Shown piece after piece: positions 7,530-16,007 of a stretch of 64,000 nt of DNA. Under the pieces are notes generated by a model. The model was not told the origin of the DNA. It saw nothing but the letters and a program-made list of their open reading frames with translations, and searched no databases. The stretch spans positions 310,001 to 374,000 of the forward strand of contig NZ_JACIVI010000001.1 in the NCBI RefSeq assembly GCF_014145335.1, in the 5' to 3' direction. Position 1 is the first letter of the stretch, and every line of letters begins with the position of its first letter. Both the position numbers and the translations under genes were made by a program. The DNA is from Aquariibacter albus (GTDB taxonomy: Bacteria; Pseudomonadota; Gammaproteobacteria; Burkholderiales; Burkholderiaceae_C).

Positions 7530-8303
7530 TCACAACCTCAGCTCCACCCGGTTTTCGCCGACGGCGATGCCCTGGACGATGCTGCCGTTGTCGATACGCA
7601 CGCGCACGGGCTGGCCGTCCAGGCCGGCGCCCAGGGCCTGGCCGCGGCCTTCGACGGCAAAGCCACGGCCGATGGCGGTGAGCTGCACCGGGCTGCCGGC
7701 GCTGAACCACTGGCGCTGGCGCAGGTCGCCGGCGCGCAGGGCCTGGCCAGGGGCCAGGCTGCGCATCAGCACACGGCCCTCGGCCTCGGCCGGGTCCTGC
7801 AGCGCGGGCGAGGGGAGGGCGGCCAGGTCGACTTCGGCGGGCTGCAGGTCCTCGGCCGCCAGCTTGCGGCCGGCCGGCAGGGCCTGGCGCGGCACCAGGG
7901 CCGGGCCCCAGACGCGCACGGTCACGGGCAGGTAGACCTGCCAGCGCACGGGGCCCTGCACGCAGCGCAGGCCGACCCGGGTGCTGCCCCAGGCGCGGTA
8001 GCCGGGTGGCAGGCTGGCCTGCACCTCGGCGCAGGGGGCCAGGCGCTGCACATTGGGCAGGGGGCCGGCTTCCACCTCGACGCGGCGGCCCTCGGCCAGG
8101 GCCTCGGCGGCCTGCTGCACCTGCTGCAGCGCCTGGTTGCGGGCGGCGGCCAGCGGATCGGGCGGTGGGCTGTCGGCGGCGCGGGCGCCCGCGCCCGGCA
8201 GCGTCAGCGCCAGGGCGAGCAGCGTGGTGGCTGCCAGCCGGGCGCGCGGCGGGTCGCGGGACTCGGTGGGGGGGTGCGGAACGGCGCACGAGGGCAGGGG
8301 CAT
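7530..8303 (-). CDS. flgA: FlgA, P-ring assembly chaperone
   Basis: A 257-residue periplasmic protein needed for assembly of the flagellar P-ring from FlgI. The ATG at 8303 is chosen because it gives a short basic region, then a signal peptide (LAATTLLALALTLPGAGARA); the frame runs further upstream into non-coding sequence. The C-terminal SAF-type region is clear: VPRQALPAGRKLAAEDL, RSLAPGQALRAGDLRQ, and the ending VRIDNGSIVQGIAVGENRVELRL. Two Cys (APCAEV, GLRCVQ) match the conserved N-domain pair. It is divergent from flgB with a 160-bp shared regulatory region. Confidence 0.93.
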   Translation of the reverse strand: MPLPSCAVPHPPTESRDPPRARLAATTLLALALTLPGAGARAADSPPPDPLAAARNQALQQVQQAAEALAEGRRVEVEAGPLPNVQRLAPCAEVQASLPPGYRAWGSTRVGLRCVQGPVRWQVYLPVTVRVWGPALVPRQALPAGRKLAAEDLQPAEVDLAALPSPALQDPAEAEGRVLMRSLAPGQALRAGDLRQRQWFSAGSPVQLTAIGRGFAVEGRGQALGAGLDGQPVRVRIDNGSIVQGIAVGENRVELRL

Positions 8304-8377
8304 GCGCCGCACTGTAGGCGGGGGGCGCGGCGCAAGGGCCGGGAAATGCGGGGTCCGGCAGCCGCTATTCCCCGCCA

Positions 8378-8393
8378 TGGCAGGCCCCCCGCT
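8378..8393 (+). promoter_or_regulatory. Weak sigma-54-like site upstream of flgB
   Basis: TGGCAG, then GCCCCCC and GCT (8378-8393), keeps the invariant GG and GC of -24/-12 promoters at the right spacing, but with CC instead of TT before the GC. The predicted start would lie about 60 bases before flgB. In GC-rich DNA this could be chance. Confidence 0.3.
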
Positions 8394-8463
8394 TTCCACA
8401 ATCGATGCCCATCCCCCACCGGGTCGTGTGCTGCAGCGCCGGCCCTTCGCCGCGGAGCCCGCG

Positions 8464-8880
8464 ATGCTGAACCGCCTGACCGACACGCTGAACTTCCAGG
8501 CCCAGGCCCTGAGCCTGCGCGCCGAGCGCCAGCGCATCCTGGCGAGCAACATCGCCAATGCGGACACGCCGGGCTACCAGGCCCGCGAGATGGATTTCGC
8601 CGCCGCGCTGCGCGAAGCCACCGGCCACGCCAACCCAGGCGCCAGCCTGGTGCCGGCCCAGACCGCGCCGCGCGCGGGGCACCTGCCGCTGCAGCCCGGC
8701 GAGGCCGGCCCCACCGCGCTGCGCTACGCCACGCCCAGCCAGACCAGCCTGGATGACAACAGCGTGGACATGGACCGCGAGCGCGCCAGCTTCGCCGACA
8801 ACGCCGTGCACTACGAGGCCACGCTGCGCTTCCTCAACGGCAGCGTGAAGACGCTGACCAGCGCGATCACCGGCCAGTGA
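8464..8880 (+). CDS. flgB: FlgB, flagellar proximal rod protein
   Basis: A 138-residue rod protein, the first gene of the plus-strand flgBCDEFGHIJKL cluster. The N-terminal heptad region contains the rod/hook family signature (RQRILASNIANADTPGYQAREMDF). The C-terminal part SLDDNSVDMDRERASFADNAVHYEATLRFLNG is typical of FlgB. The ATG at 8464 starts directly at the conserved helix. FlgB forms the rod segment next to the MS ring and is exported by the flagellar type III apparatus without a cleaved signal. Confidence 0.95.
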   Translation: MLNRLTDTLNFQAQALSLRAERQRILASNIANADTPGYQAREMDFAAALREATGHANPGASLVPAQTAPRAGHLPLQPGEAGPTALRYATPSQTSLDDNSVDMDRERASFADNAVHYEATLRFLNGSVKTLTSAITGQ

Positions 8881-8896
8881 GCCCAGGAGCCCCGCG

Positions 8897-9301
8897 ATGA
8901 GCATGCTCGACATCTTCCAGGTCAGCGGCAGCGCGATCAGCGCGCAGAGCCAGCGCCTGAACACCGTGGCCTCCAACCTGGCCAATGCCGACACGGTGGC
9001 CGGCCCCGACGGCCAGGCCTACAAGGCGCGGCAAGTGGTCTTCCAGACGCTGCCCCTGGCGGGCGCGGGCTCGGCCGGCGTGCAGGTCTCCACAGTGCGC
9101 GAGGACAGCAGCCCCGGCCGCCGCGTCCACGACCCCGGCCACCCGCAGGCCGACGGCCAGGGCTACGTCACCTACAGCAACGTCAACAGCGTGGAGGAGA
9201 TGGTCAACATGATCTCGGCCTCGCGTTCCTACCAGAACAACGTCGAGGTGATGAACACCGCGAAGTCGCTGTTGCTCAAGACGCTGCAGATGGGCCAGTG
9301 A
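8897..9301 (+). CDS. flgC: FlgC, flagellar proximal rod protein
   Basis: A 134-residue rod protein, the usual FlgC length. It has the N-terminal signature RLNTVASNLANADTVAGPDG, YKARQVVFQ, and the C-terminal helix YVTYSNVNSVEEMVNMISASRSYQNNVEVMNTAK (seen as several shorter blocks). It starts 16 bases after flgB with an AGGAG ribosome site and leads into flgD. Confidence 0.95.
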   Translation: MSMLDIFQVSGSAISAQSQRLNTVASNLANADTVAGPDGQAYKARQVVFQTLPLAGAGSAGVQVSTVREDSSPGRRVHDPGHPQADGQGYVTYSNVNSVEEMVNMISASRSYQNNVEVMNTAKSLLLKTLQMGQ

Positions 9302-9347
9302 GCCCCTTGCGCGCCGCCACCCCCCTCACCCTGTCCGGCCCGATGCC

Positions 9348-10016
9348 ATGAGCACTGCGATCTCTTCCACCTCGGCTTCGGCCGCCGCCGCTTCCGGGGC
9401 GGCAGGCGCCACGGCGACCTCGGCCGCCGATGCCTCCGAGCGCTTCCTCAAGCTGCTCGTCGCGCAGATGAAGAACCAGGATCCGCTGAGCCCGATGGAC
9501 AACGCGCAGGTCACCAGCCAGATGGCGCAGATCAGCACGGTCACCGGCATCGAGCAGCTCAACGGCACGGTGCAGACGCTGAGCGGCCAGTTCGGCCAGC
9601 TGCGCGCGCTGCAGGGCGCGCAGCTGGTGGGCCACCAGGTGCTGCTGGCCGGCAACCGCCTGGACCCGGACAGCAGCGGCAAGGCCACGGCCGGCGTCGA
9701 GCTGGCCGGCCCGGCCGACAGCGTGCGCGTGGAGGTGCTGGGCCCCAGCGGCAAGGTGGTCGACACCCTCGATCTGGGTGCGCAGTCCGCCGGCCGCCAC
9801 GGTTTCAGCTGGACCCCGACCGAGGCCCAGGCTGCCGCCGCGGGCACCGCCGGTTTCAGCTTCCGCGTGACGGCCCAGTCCGGCGCGGCCAAGGTCACCG
9901 CGACCGCCCTGAACACCGACACCGTGCAGGCCGTGGCCACCGAAGGCAATGCGCTGATGCTTGAACTGGCCAGCGGTCGCCGCGTCGACGCGAGCACCGT
10001 CAAGGCCCTGTCCTGA
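9348..10016 (+). CDS. flgD: FlgD, hook cap / hook assembly scaffold
   Basis: A 222-residue protein that caps the growing hook and is absent from the finished flagellum. The conserved N-terminal motif RFLKLLVAQMKNQDPLSPMD and the following AQVTSQMAQISTVTGIEQLN identify FlgD. The Ig/FlgD-like domain begins near residue 100 (GVELAGPADSVRVEVLGPSG). A Ser/Ala-rich leader of about 25 residues precedes the conserved block. It lies between flgC and the hook gene flgE, as in most proteobacteria. Confidence 0.94.
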   Translation: MSTAISSTSASAAAASGAAGATATSAADASERFLKLLVAQMKNQDPLSPMDNAQVTSQMAQISTVTGIEQLNGTVQTLSGQFGQLRALQGAQLVGHQVLLAGNRLDPDSSGKATAGVELAGPADSVRVEVLGPSGKVVDTLDLGAQSAGRHGFSWTPTEAQAAAAGTAGFSFRVTAQSGAAKVTATALNTDTVQAVATEGNALMLELASGRRVDASTVKALS

Positions 10017-10044
10017 TCCCCCCCCGCCCCCGAGGAAACCGACC

Positions 10045-11361
10045 ATGAGCTTCCAGCAAGGCCTGTCCGGCCTGAACGCCTCCAGCAAGAACCTGGAGGT
10101 CATCGGCAACAACGTGGCCAATGCCAGCACCGTCGGCTTCAAGGGCTCGCGGGCCGAGTTCGCCGACCTGTATGCGGGCGCGCTCAACCGCGTCGGCAAC
10201 GGCCAGATCGGCATCGGCGTGAACCTGCAGGCCGTGGCCCAGCAGTTCACCCAGGGCAACATCACCCTGACCGAGAACCCCCTGGACCTCGCGATCAACG
10301 GCAGCGGCTTCTTCCAGCTCGGTGTGCTCAGCGGCGCCGGTACCGGCACCACGCCGCCCACCTTCGGCGGCGAGACCTACTTCAGCCGCAATGGCCAGTT
10401 CAAGCTGGACCGCTTCGGCCAGGTGGTCAACAACGAGGGCATGGCCCTGCTCGGCCGGCCGCTCAATGCCAACGGCCTGCCCGGCGCCACGCTGGGGCCG
10501 GTCACCCTGCCCACCGGCGGTCTGGCGGCGGCGGCCACCACCACGCTGTCGCTGGAGATGAACCTCGACGCCCGCGCCACCCTGGCCGCCGACAGCACCC
10601 TGCCGCTGGACCCGGCCGATCCCAGCACCTACAACCACTCGACGCCGATCACCGTCTACGACGGCACCGGCGAGCCGGTGGAGATGACGCTCTACTTCCG
10701 CCGCATCGCCGGCGGTGCCGCCGACGCGACGACCACCCCGCCGACCCCGGCCACCGACCGCTGGCAGGTCTTCGCGGCCACGGCGGGCACGACCTCGGTG
10801 GCCACGCCGGCCGGCACCCTGGCCTTCGACGCCAGCAGCGGCAGCCCCTGGCCGGCCGGCGCGGCCAGCTTCAACCTCGGTGCGCTGACCGGCACCTCGG
10901 CCGCGGGCGATCCGATCAGCCTGTCGCCGATCACCCTGGGCGTGCAGGCCACCGGCTACGCGGCCAGCTCGGCCACCACGCAGCAGACCCAGAACGGCCA
11001 TACCTACGCCGGCCTCAGCAGCGTCAGCGTGGAGGACGACGGCACGGTGCGCGCGCGCTTCTCCAACGGCCAGTACCAGGACGTCTACCGCCTCGAACTG
11101 GCGACCTTCCGCAATCCCCAGGGCCTGGAGCCGCAGGGCAACAACCGCTGGGCGCAGACCCTGGCCTCGGGCGATCGCATCGTCAATGCGCCCGGCCTCG
11201 GCAACCTGGGCAATCTGCAGTCGGGCGCGCTGGAGGACAGCAATGTCGACCTGACCGGCGAGCTGGTGAACATGATCACCGCCCAGCGCGTTTATCAGGC
11301 CAATGCGCAGACGATCAAGACGCAGGACTCGGTGCTGCAGACCCTGGTCAATCTGCGCTGA
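10045..11361 (+). CDS. flgE: FlgE, flagellar hook protein
   Basis: A 438-residue hook subunit. The ATG at 10045 follows GAGGAAACCGACC and begins MSFQQGLSGLNASSKNLEVI, the standard FlgE N-terminus with the NNVANASTVGFKGSRAEFAD signature. The C-terminal coiled part (ALEDSNVDLTGELVNMITAQ) is also typical. The central region is rich in Ala/Thr/Pro, in keeping with the variable surface-exposed D2 domain. The upstream open frame overlaps flgD and is not used. Confidence 0.95.
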   Translation: MSFQQGLSGLNASSKNLEVIGNNVANASTVGFKGSRAEFADLYAGALNRVGNGQIGIGVNLQAVAQQFTQGNITLTENPLDLAINGSGFFQLGVLSGAGTGTTPPTFGGETYFSRNGQFKLDRFGQVVNNEGMALLGRPLNANGLPGATLGPVTLPTGGLAAAATTTLSLEMNLDARATLAADSTLPLDPADPSTYNHSTPITVYDGTGEPVEMTLYFRRIAGGAADATTTPPTPATDRWQVFAATAGTTSVATPAGTLAFDASSGSPWPAGAASFNLGALTGTSAAGDPISLSPITLGVQATGYAASSATTQQTQNGHTYAGLSSVSVEDDGTVRARFSNGQYQDVYRLELATFRNPQGLEPQGNNRWAQTLASGDRIVNAPGLGNLGNLQSGALEDSNVDLTGELVNMITAQRVYQANAQTIKTQDSVLQTLVNLR

Positions 11362-11398
11362 GCCCGCCACCCTGAACCCCTGAGGCCCGGAGCCCGCC

Positions 11399-12130
11399 AT
11401 GGACCGCATGATCTACCTGTCGATGTCGGGCGCGAAGGCGACGATGCAGCGCCAGGACCTGCTCTCGAACAACCTGGCCAATGCCTCGACGACCGGCTTC
11501 CGGGCCGAGCTGCAGGCCTTCCGCGCGGTGCCGGTGCGCGGCGACGGCGCGACCACCCGCGCCTACGCGCTGGAAACCACCACCGGCTACGACCCCGCGC
11601 CCGGCCCCGTCACCGCCACCGGCCGGCCGCTGGACGTGGCCCTGCAGGGCCGCGCCTGGCTGGCCCTGCAGGCGCCCGATGGCAGCGAGGCCTACACCCG
11701 CGCCGGCGCGCTGACGGTGGATGCCCAGGGTCAGTTGATGAGCCTGGGCGGCCTGCCGGTGCTGGGCGAGGGCGGGCCGATCACCGTGCCGCCGGGGGCC
11801 GAGCCCAGCATCGCGCCCGACGGAACGGTCAGCGCACGGCAGGCCAACGGCAGCTTCATTCCGGTCGGCCGGCTCAAGCTGGTCACGCCCGAGGCGCCGC
11901 TCCAGCGCGGCGAGGACAGCCTGTTCCGCACCGCCGACGGCAACCCGCTCGACGCCGACCCCGCCGCGCGCCTGCAGGACGGGGCGCTGGAAGGCTCGAA
12001 CGTCAGTGCCATCGGCACGATGGTGGCCATGATCGCCGCGGCCCGCCAGTTCGAGCAGCAGCTCAAGCTGCTCGGCCACGCCGAACGCAACGAGGACAAC
12101 GCGGCCAAGCTGCTGTCGGTCGACCGCTGA
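11399..12130 (+). CDS. flgF: FlgF, flagellar proximal rod protein
   Basis: A 243-residue rod protein. It begins [20 protein letters not shown] and carries the rod signature [18 protein letters not shown]. The C-terminus ([20 protein letters not shown]) is the conserved FlgF/FlgG type. FlgF connects the proximal rod to the FlgG distal rod. It lies between flgE and flgG in the conserved order. Confidence 0.94.
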   Translation: MDRMIYLSMSGAKATMQRQDLLSNNLANASTTGFRAELQAFRAVPVRGDGATTRAYALETTTGYDPAPGPVTATGRPLDVALQGRAWLALQAPDGSEAYTRAGALTVDAQGQLMSLGGLPVLGEGGPITVPPGAEPSIAPDGTVSARQANGSFIPVGRLKLVTPEAPLQRGEDSLFRTADGNPLDADPAARLQDGALEGSNVSAIGTMVAMIAAARQFEQQLKLLGHAERNEDNAAKLLSVDR

Positions 12131-12225
12131 GCCGCGGCCGGAAGAAGCCGGCCCGCGCGGCCCTTCTTCCGCCGATGCCCCACCCGCCGTCCGCGCGACG
12201 ATCGGCGGGCACGAAGGAGAAGGCC

Positions 12226-13008
12226 ATGATGCGCGCCCTGTGGATTTCCAAGACCGGGATGGAGGCCCAGCAGACCCAGCTGGACCACATCTCGAACAAC
12301 CTCGCCAACAGCGCGACGAACGGCTACAAGCGTTCGCACGCGGTCTTCGAGGACTTGATGTACCAGAACCTGCGCCAGGCCGGCGCCAACAGCTCGGAGC
12401 AGACCCAGCTGCCGACCGGCCTGCAGGTCGGCCTGGGCACCCGCGCGGTGGCCACCTCGCGGCAGTTCACGCAGGGCAATCTGCAGCAGACCGGCAACAG
12501 CCTGGACGTCGCCATCAAGGGCGCGGGCTTCTTCCCGATCCAGCGGCCGGACGGCAGCACCGCCTACAGCCGGGACGGTGCCTTCCAGCTCAATGCCCAG
12601 GGCCAGATCGTCACCAACAACGGCGAGCTGCTCGGCGACGGCATCAGCGTGCCGCCCGAGGCCCAAGGCGTGACCATCGGCAGCGACGGCATCGTCACCG
12701 CGCGCATGCCGGGCCAGGCCGCGCCGCGGCAGATCGGGCAGATCCAGCTCGCGAACTTCCAGAACCCGGCGGGCCTGGAGCCGCTGGGCCAGAACCTGTT
12801 TGCCGAGACGGCCGCCTCCGGCGCGCCCAACACCGACGCGCCCGGCGCCAACGGCCTGGGCAGCCTGACCCAGGGCTTCGTCGAGACCAGCAATGTCAAC
12901 GTCGTCGAGGAGCTGGTGACCATGATCCAGACCCAGCGCGCCTACGAGCTCAATTCCAAGGCCATCCAGACGGCCGACCAGATGCTGCAGCGTCTGGGCC
13001 AGATCTGA
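12226..13008 (+). CDS. flgG: FlgG, flagellar distal rod protein
   Basis: A 260-residue protein, the canonical FlgG length. It starts [20 protein letters not shown] after a GAAGGAGAAG ribosome site, which decides for 12226 over the upstream in-frame ATG at 12175. The rod signature [20 protein letters not shown] and the C-terminal [20 protein letters not shown] are clear. FlgG builds the distal rod that crosses the periplasm and passes through the P- and L-rings encoded next. Confidence 0.95.
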   Translation: MMRALWISKTGMEAQQTQLDHISNNLANSATNGYKRSHAVFEDLMYQNLRQAGANSSEQTQLPTGLQVGLGTRAVATSRQFTQGNLQQTGNSLDVAIKGAGFFPIQRPDGSTAYSRDGAFQLNAQGQIVTNNGELLGDGISVPPEAQGVTIGSDGIVTARMPGQAAPRQIGQIQLANFQNPAGLEPLGQNLFAETAASGAPNTDAPGANGLGSLTQGFVETSNVNVVEELVTMIQTQRAYELNSKAIQTADQMLQRLGQI

Positions 13009-13016
13009 GCCCGGCC

Positions 13017-13733
13017 ATGGACGACCGTCGCCTTCCGCCCCCCCCGTGCCGCCGCCGTGCGCCGGCCCCGGCCGGCCTCGCACTGGCGGCCGCCGCGCTG
13101 CTGGCAGGCTGCGCCGGCCTGTCGCCGCGCGTCGAGGTGCCCGACACCGGGCCGGTGCGCCCGGCCGCCGTGGCCGCGGCCAACCCGCCGGCGGCCACCG
13201 GCTCGCTCTATGCAGCGGCCGGCTACCGGCCGCTGTTCGAGGACCATCGTGCGCGGCATGTCGGCGACACCCTGCAGGTGCGGATCGTGGAGAAGATCAC
13301 GGCCAGCGCCAGTTCCAGCAGCGCGATCGACAAGTCGGGCGATGTCTCGGCCGGCGTCAGCGCGGTGCCGCTGCTGCCGCCGAGCGTGCTGAACCGGGCC
13401 TCGGCCTCGGGCAACTCCAGCAACACCTACAGCGGCAAGGGCACGACCCAGAGCACGAACGACTTCACCGGCACGATGACCGTCAGCGTCGTCGAGGTGC
13501 TGCCCAACGGCCACCTGCTGGTGACCGGCGAGAAGCAGATCGGCGTGAACGATGCGGTCGATGTGCTGCGCTTCTCGGGCCAGGTCGATCCGCGCAGCAT
13601 CCAGCCGGGCAACAGCGTGGCCTCGACCTCGATCGCCAACGTGCGCCTGGAGCATCGCGGCCGCGGGGCCGCCGCCGACGCGCAGGTGATTGGCTGGCTG
13701 GCACGCTTCTTTTTGAGCGTTCTGCCGATCTAA
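13017..13733 (+). CDS. flgH: FlgH, flagellar L-ring lipoprotein
   Basis: A 238-residue outer-membrane lipoprotein that forms the L-ring bushing. The signal has a lipobox (ALLAGCAGL). FlgH motifs include SLYAAAGYRPLFEDHRARHV, GDTLQVRIVEKITAS, and NGHLLVTGEKQI followed by FSGQVDPRSIQPGNSVAST. The start at 13017 lies 8 bases after the flgG stop and places the basic stretch and lipobox correctly. The presence of L- and P-ring genes confirms a Gram-negative envelope. Confidence 0.95.
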   Translation: MDDRRLPPPPCRRRAPAPAGLALAAAALLAGCAGLSPRVEVPDTGPVRPAAVAAANPPAATGSLYAAAGYRPLFEDHRARHVGDTLQVRIVEKITASASSSSAIDKSGDVSAGVSAVPLLPPSVLNRASASGNSSNTYSGKGTTQSTNDFTGTMTVSVVEVLPNGHLLVTGEKQIGVNDAVDVLRFSGQVDPRSIQPGNSVASTSIANVRLEHRGRGAAADAQVIGWLARFFLSVLPI

Positions 13734-13796
13734 AGATTTCCAGAATGGTGTCGAAGGGGGAGGGGAGCGTCTCCGCCCCCGCGGACCGACACCGCC

Positions 13797-15062
13797 ATGA
13801 ACGCCATCCTGACCCAGCCGCCTTCCCGCCTGTCCTGGTTGCGCCACGCCGCGCAGCGGCATGCCGGCCCCCCCGCGGCCGCCGTCGCCGAGGACGAGCA
13901 TGAGGACGAGGACGAGGCCACCGCGCTGCGGATCGAGCCCCTCAGCCCCCTGCTGCGCTTCGCGCTGGCGCTCTGCATCCTGGTGGCCAGCGCCGCGCTG
14001 TGGTGGCCGGCCCCGGCCCAGGCCGCGCGGCTCAAGGAAATCGCCGCCGTGCAGGGCGTGCGCAGCAACCCGCTGGTCGGCTATGGCCTGGTGGTGGGCC
14101 TGGACGGCACCGGCGACCAGACCACCCAGACCCCCTTCACCGGCCAGAGCCTGCAGTCCATGCTGCAGCAGCTCGGCGTGACGGTGCCGGCCGGCACCAA
14201 TATGCAGGTGCGCAATGTGGCGGCGGTGATGGTCACCGCCAGCCTGCCGCCCTTCGCCCAGCCCGGCCAGGCCCTGGACGTGACCGTGGCCTCGCTGGGC
14301 AATGCGAAGAGCCTGCGCGGCGGCACGCTCATCACCACGCCGCTCAAGGGCCCGGACGGTCAGGTCTACGCCCTGGCCCAGGGCCATCTGGTGATCGGCG
14401 GGGCCGGGGCCTCGGCCGGCGGCTCCAAGGTCCAGATCAACACGCTGAACGCGGGGCGCATCCCGGCCGGTGCCCTGGTCGAGCGTGCGGTGCCGACGCC
14501 GCTGAACCAGGGCGACAGCCTGCAGCTCGACCTCAACAGCGCCGACTACTCCACCGCCCGCGCGGTGGTCGAGGCCATCAACCGCCGGGCCGGCCAGCCC
14601 CTGGCCCAGGCCCTGGACGGCCGCACCGTGCGGGTGGCCATGCCGGCCGACCCGGGCGCGCGCGTGGCCCTGCTGGCCGACATCGAGAACCTTCCCATTG
14701 CCCGCGAGATGCCGGCCGCCAAGGTGGTCATCAATGCCCGCACCGGCTCCATCGTGGTCAACCAGGCGGTCACGCTCAGCGCCTGCGCGGTGGCCCACGG
14801 GGCGCTGAGCGTGACGATCAGCACCCAGCCGGTGATCAGCCAGCCCAATGCCTTCGGCGCCGGCCAGACGGTGCAGGCCGAGAAGTCCGACATCACGGTG
14901 GCGCAGGGCGCCGGCTCGCTGATCCAGCTGCCGGCCGGCGCGCAGCTGACCGATGTGGTCAAGGCGCTGAACAGCCTGGGCGCGACGCCCCAGGAGCTGC
15001 TGGCCATCCTGCAGGCCATCCAGGCCGCGGGCGCGCTCAACGCCGAGCTGGAGGTGATCTGA
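13797..15062 (+). CDS. flgI: FlgI, flagellar P-ring protein with N-terminal extension
   Basis: A 421-residue P-ring subunit; most FlgI are near 370. The mature part is standard (RLKEIAAVQGVRSNPLVGYG, LVVGLDGTGDQT, and the C-terminal DVVKALNSLGATPQELLAIL). The signal sequence (LLRFALALCILVASAALWWP, cleavage after AQA near residue 76) is preceded by about 50 residues that include an acidic run EDEHEDEDE at 32-40. No ATG, GTG or TTG that I can see lies closer to the hydrophobic segment, so the extension appears real. The gap before the gene holds a G-run/C-run stem. The stop overlaps the flgJ start by one base. Confidence 0.93.
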   Translation: MNAILTQPPSRLSWLRHAAQRHAGPPAAAVAEDEHEDEDEATALRIEPLSPLLRFALALCILVASAALWWPAPAQAARLKEIAAVQGVRSNPLVGYGLVVGLDGTGDQTTQTPFTGQSLQSMLQQLGVTVPAGTNMQVRNVAAVMVTASLPPFAQPGQALDVTVASLGNAKSLRGGTLITTPLKGPDGQVYALAQGHLVIGGAGASAGGSKVQINTLNAGRIPAGALVERAVPTPLNQGDSLQLDLNSADYSTARAVVEAINRRAGQPLAQALDGRTVRVAMPADPGARVALLADIENLPIAREMPAAKVVINARTGSIVVNQAVTLSACAVAHGALSVTISTQPVISQPNAFGAGQTVQAEKSDITVAQGAGSLIQLPAGAQLTDVVKALNSLGATPQELLAILQAIQAAGALNAELEVI

Positions 15063-15976
15063 TGGCCGCCCTGCCCGGCAGCCTGCCGGCCACCCAGCTC
15101 CAGGCCCTGCGCGGCGAGGCCGCCCGCGACCCCAAGGCCGCGGTGCAGGCCGCGGCGCGGCAGTTCGAATCGCTCTTCATGCAGGAGCTGATGAAGAGCA
15201 TGCGGGCCGCCACGCCGAGCAGCGGCCTGATGGACAACGGCGGCACCCAGCTCGGCACCGAGATGCTGGACCAGCAGTTCGCGCAGCAGCTCAGCGGCCT
15301 GCCTGGCGGCCTGGCCGATCAGATCGCGCGCCAGCTGGCCCGGCAGCAGCCTGCGGCCACGTCCCCGGCGTCCTCGGCGTCCTCGGCATCTTCAGAATCT
15401 CCCACCGCCACCGCAGCCTCCGGGACGGTCCGCGAACTCCCGCGCCGGCCCGGCAGCCTCTCGCGCGAGGCGCTCTCGCCCGCGGCGCTGCACGCGGGCA
15501 GCGCGCCGCAGCAGTTCGTGGCCCAGCACCGCGCGGCGGCCCAGGCCGCATCGCAGGCCACCGGCATCCCGGCCGACTTCATCCTGGCCCAGGCGGCGCA
15601 CGAATCCGGCTGGGGCCGCCGCGAGATCCGCATGCCCGACGGGTCCAGCTCGCACAACGTCTTCGGCATCAAGGCCGGCCCGGGCTGGACCGGCAAGACC
15701 ACCACCGTGACCACGACCGAGGTCGTGGACGGCGTGCCGCGCAAGGTCCGCCAGACCTTCCGCGCCTACGGCAGCTATGCCGAGGCCTACACCGACCATG
15801 CCCGCCTGCTGAGCCAGAGCCCGCGCTATGCGCGCGTGGTGGCCGAGGGCGGCAGCGCGCAGGGCTTCGCGCGCAGCCTGCAGAAGGCCGGCTATGCGAC
15901 CGACCCCGACTACGCGAGCAAGCTCGGCCGCGTGATCGACACCACGCTGCGCGTCGCGCGCAGCCTGAACGGCTGA
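15062..15976 (+). CDS. flgJ: FlgJ, rod scaffold with peptidoglycan hydrolase domain
   Basis: A 304-residue two-domain protein. Residues 1-95 are the rod-binding domain (AARQFESLFMQELMKSMRAA, GGTQLGTEMLDQQFAQQLS). A Ser/Ala-rich linker (about 100-120) leads to a glucosaminidase-type domain from about 150, with catalytic Glu181 in AQAAHESGWGRREIR and HNVFGIKAG. It cuts the peptidoglycan so that the rod can pass. The linker is encoded by a 9-bp tandem repeat near 15366-15392. Start ATG overlaps the flgI TGA. Confidence 0.95.
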   Translation: MAALPGSLPATQLQALRGEAARDPKAAVQAAARQFESLFMQELMKSMRAATPSSGLMDNGGTQLGTEMLDQQFAQQLSGLPGGLADQIARQLARQQPAATSPASSASSASSESPTATAASGTVRELPRRPGSLSREALSPAALHAGSAPQQFVAQHRAAAQAASQATGIPADFILAQAAHESGWGRREIRMPDGSSSHNVFGIKAGPGWTGKTTTVTTTEVVDGVPRKVRQTFRAYGSYAEAYTDHARLLSQSPRYARVVAEGGSAQGFARSLQKAGYATDPDYASKLGRVIDTTLRVARSLNG

Positions 15977-16007
15977 GTCCGGCCGCCGCTTCCCGACGAG
16001 GTTTCCC

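Noticed and set aside
15366-15392. Short tandem repeat in flgJ as a regulatory or CRISPR-like element
   Set aside because: It is a small in-frame coding repeat for the Ser/Ala linker of FlgJ; there are no spacers and no other repeats.
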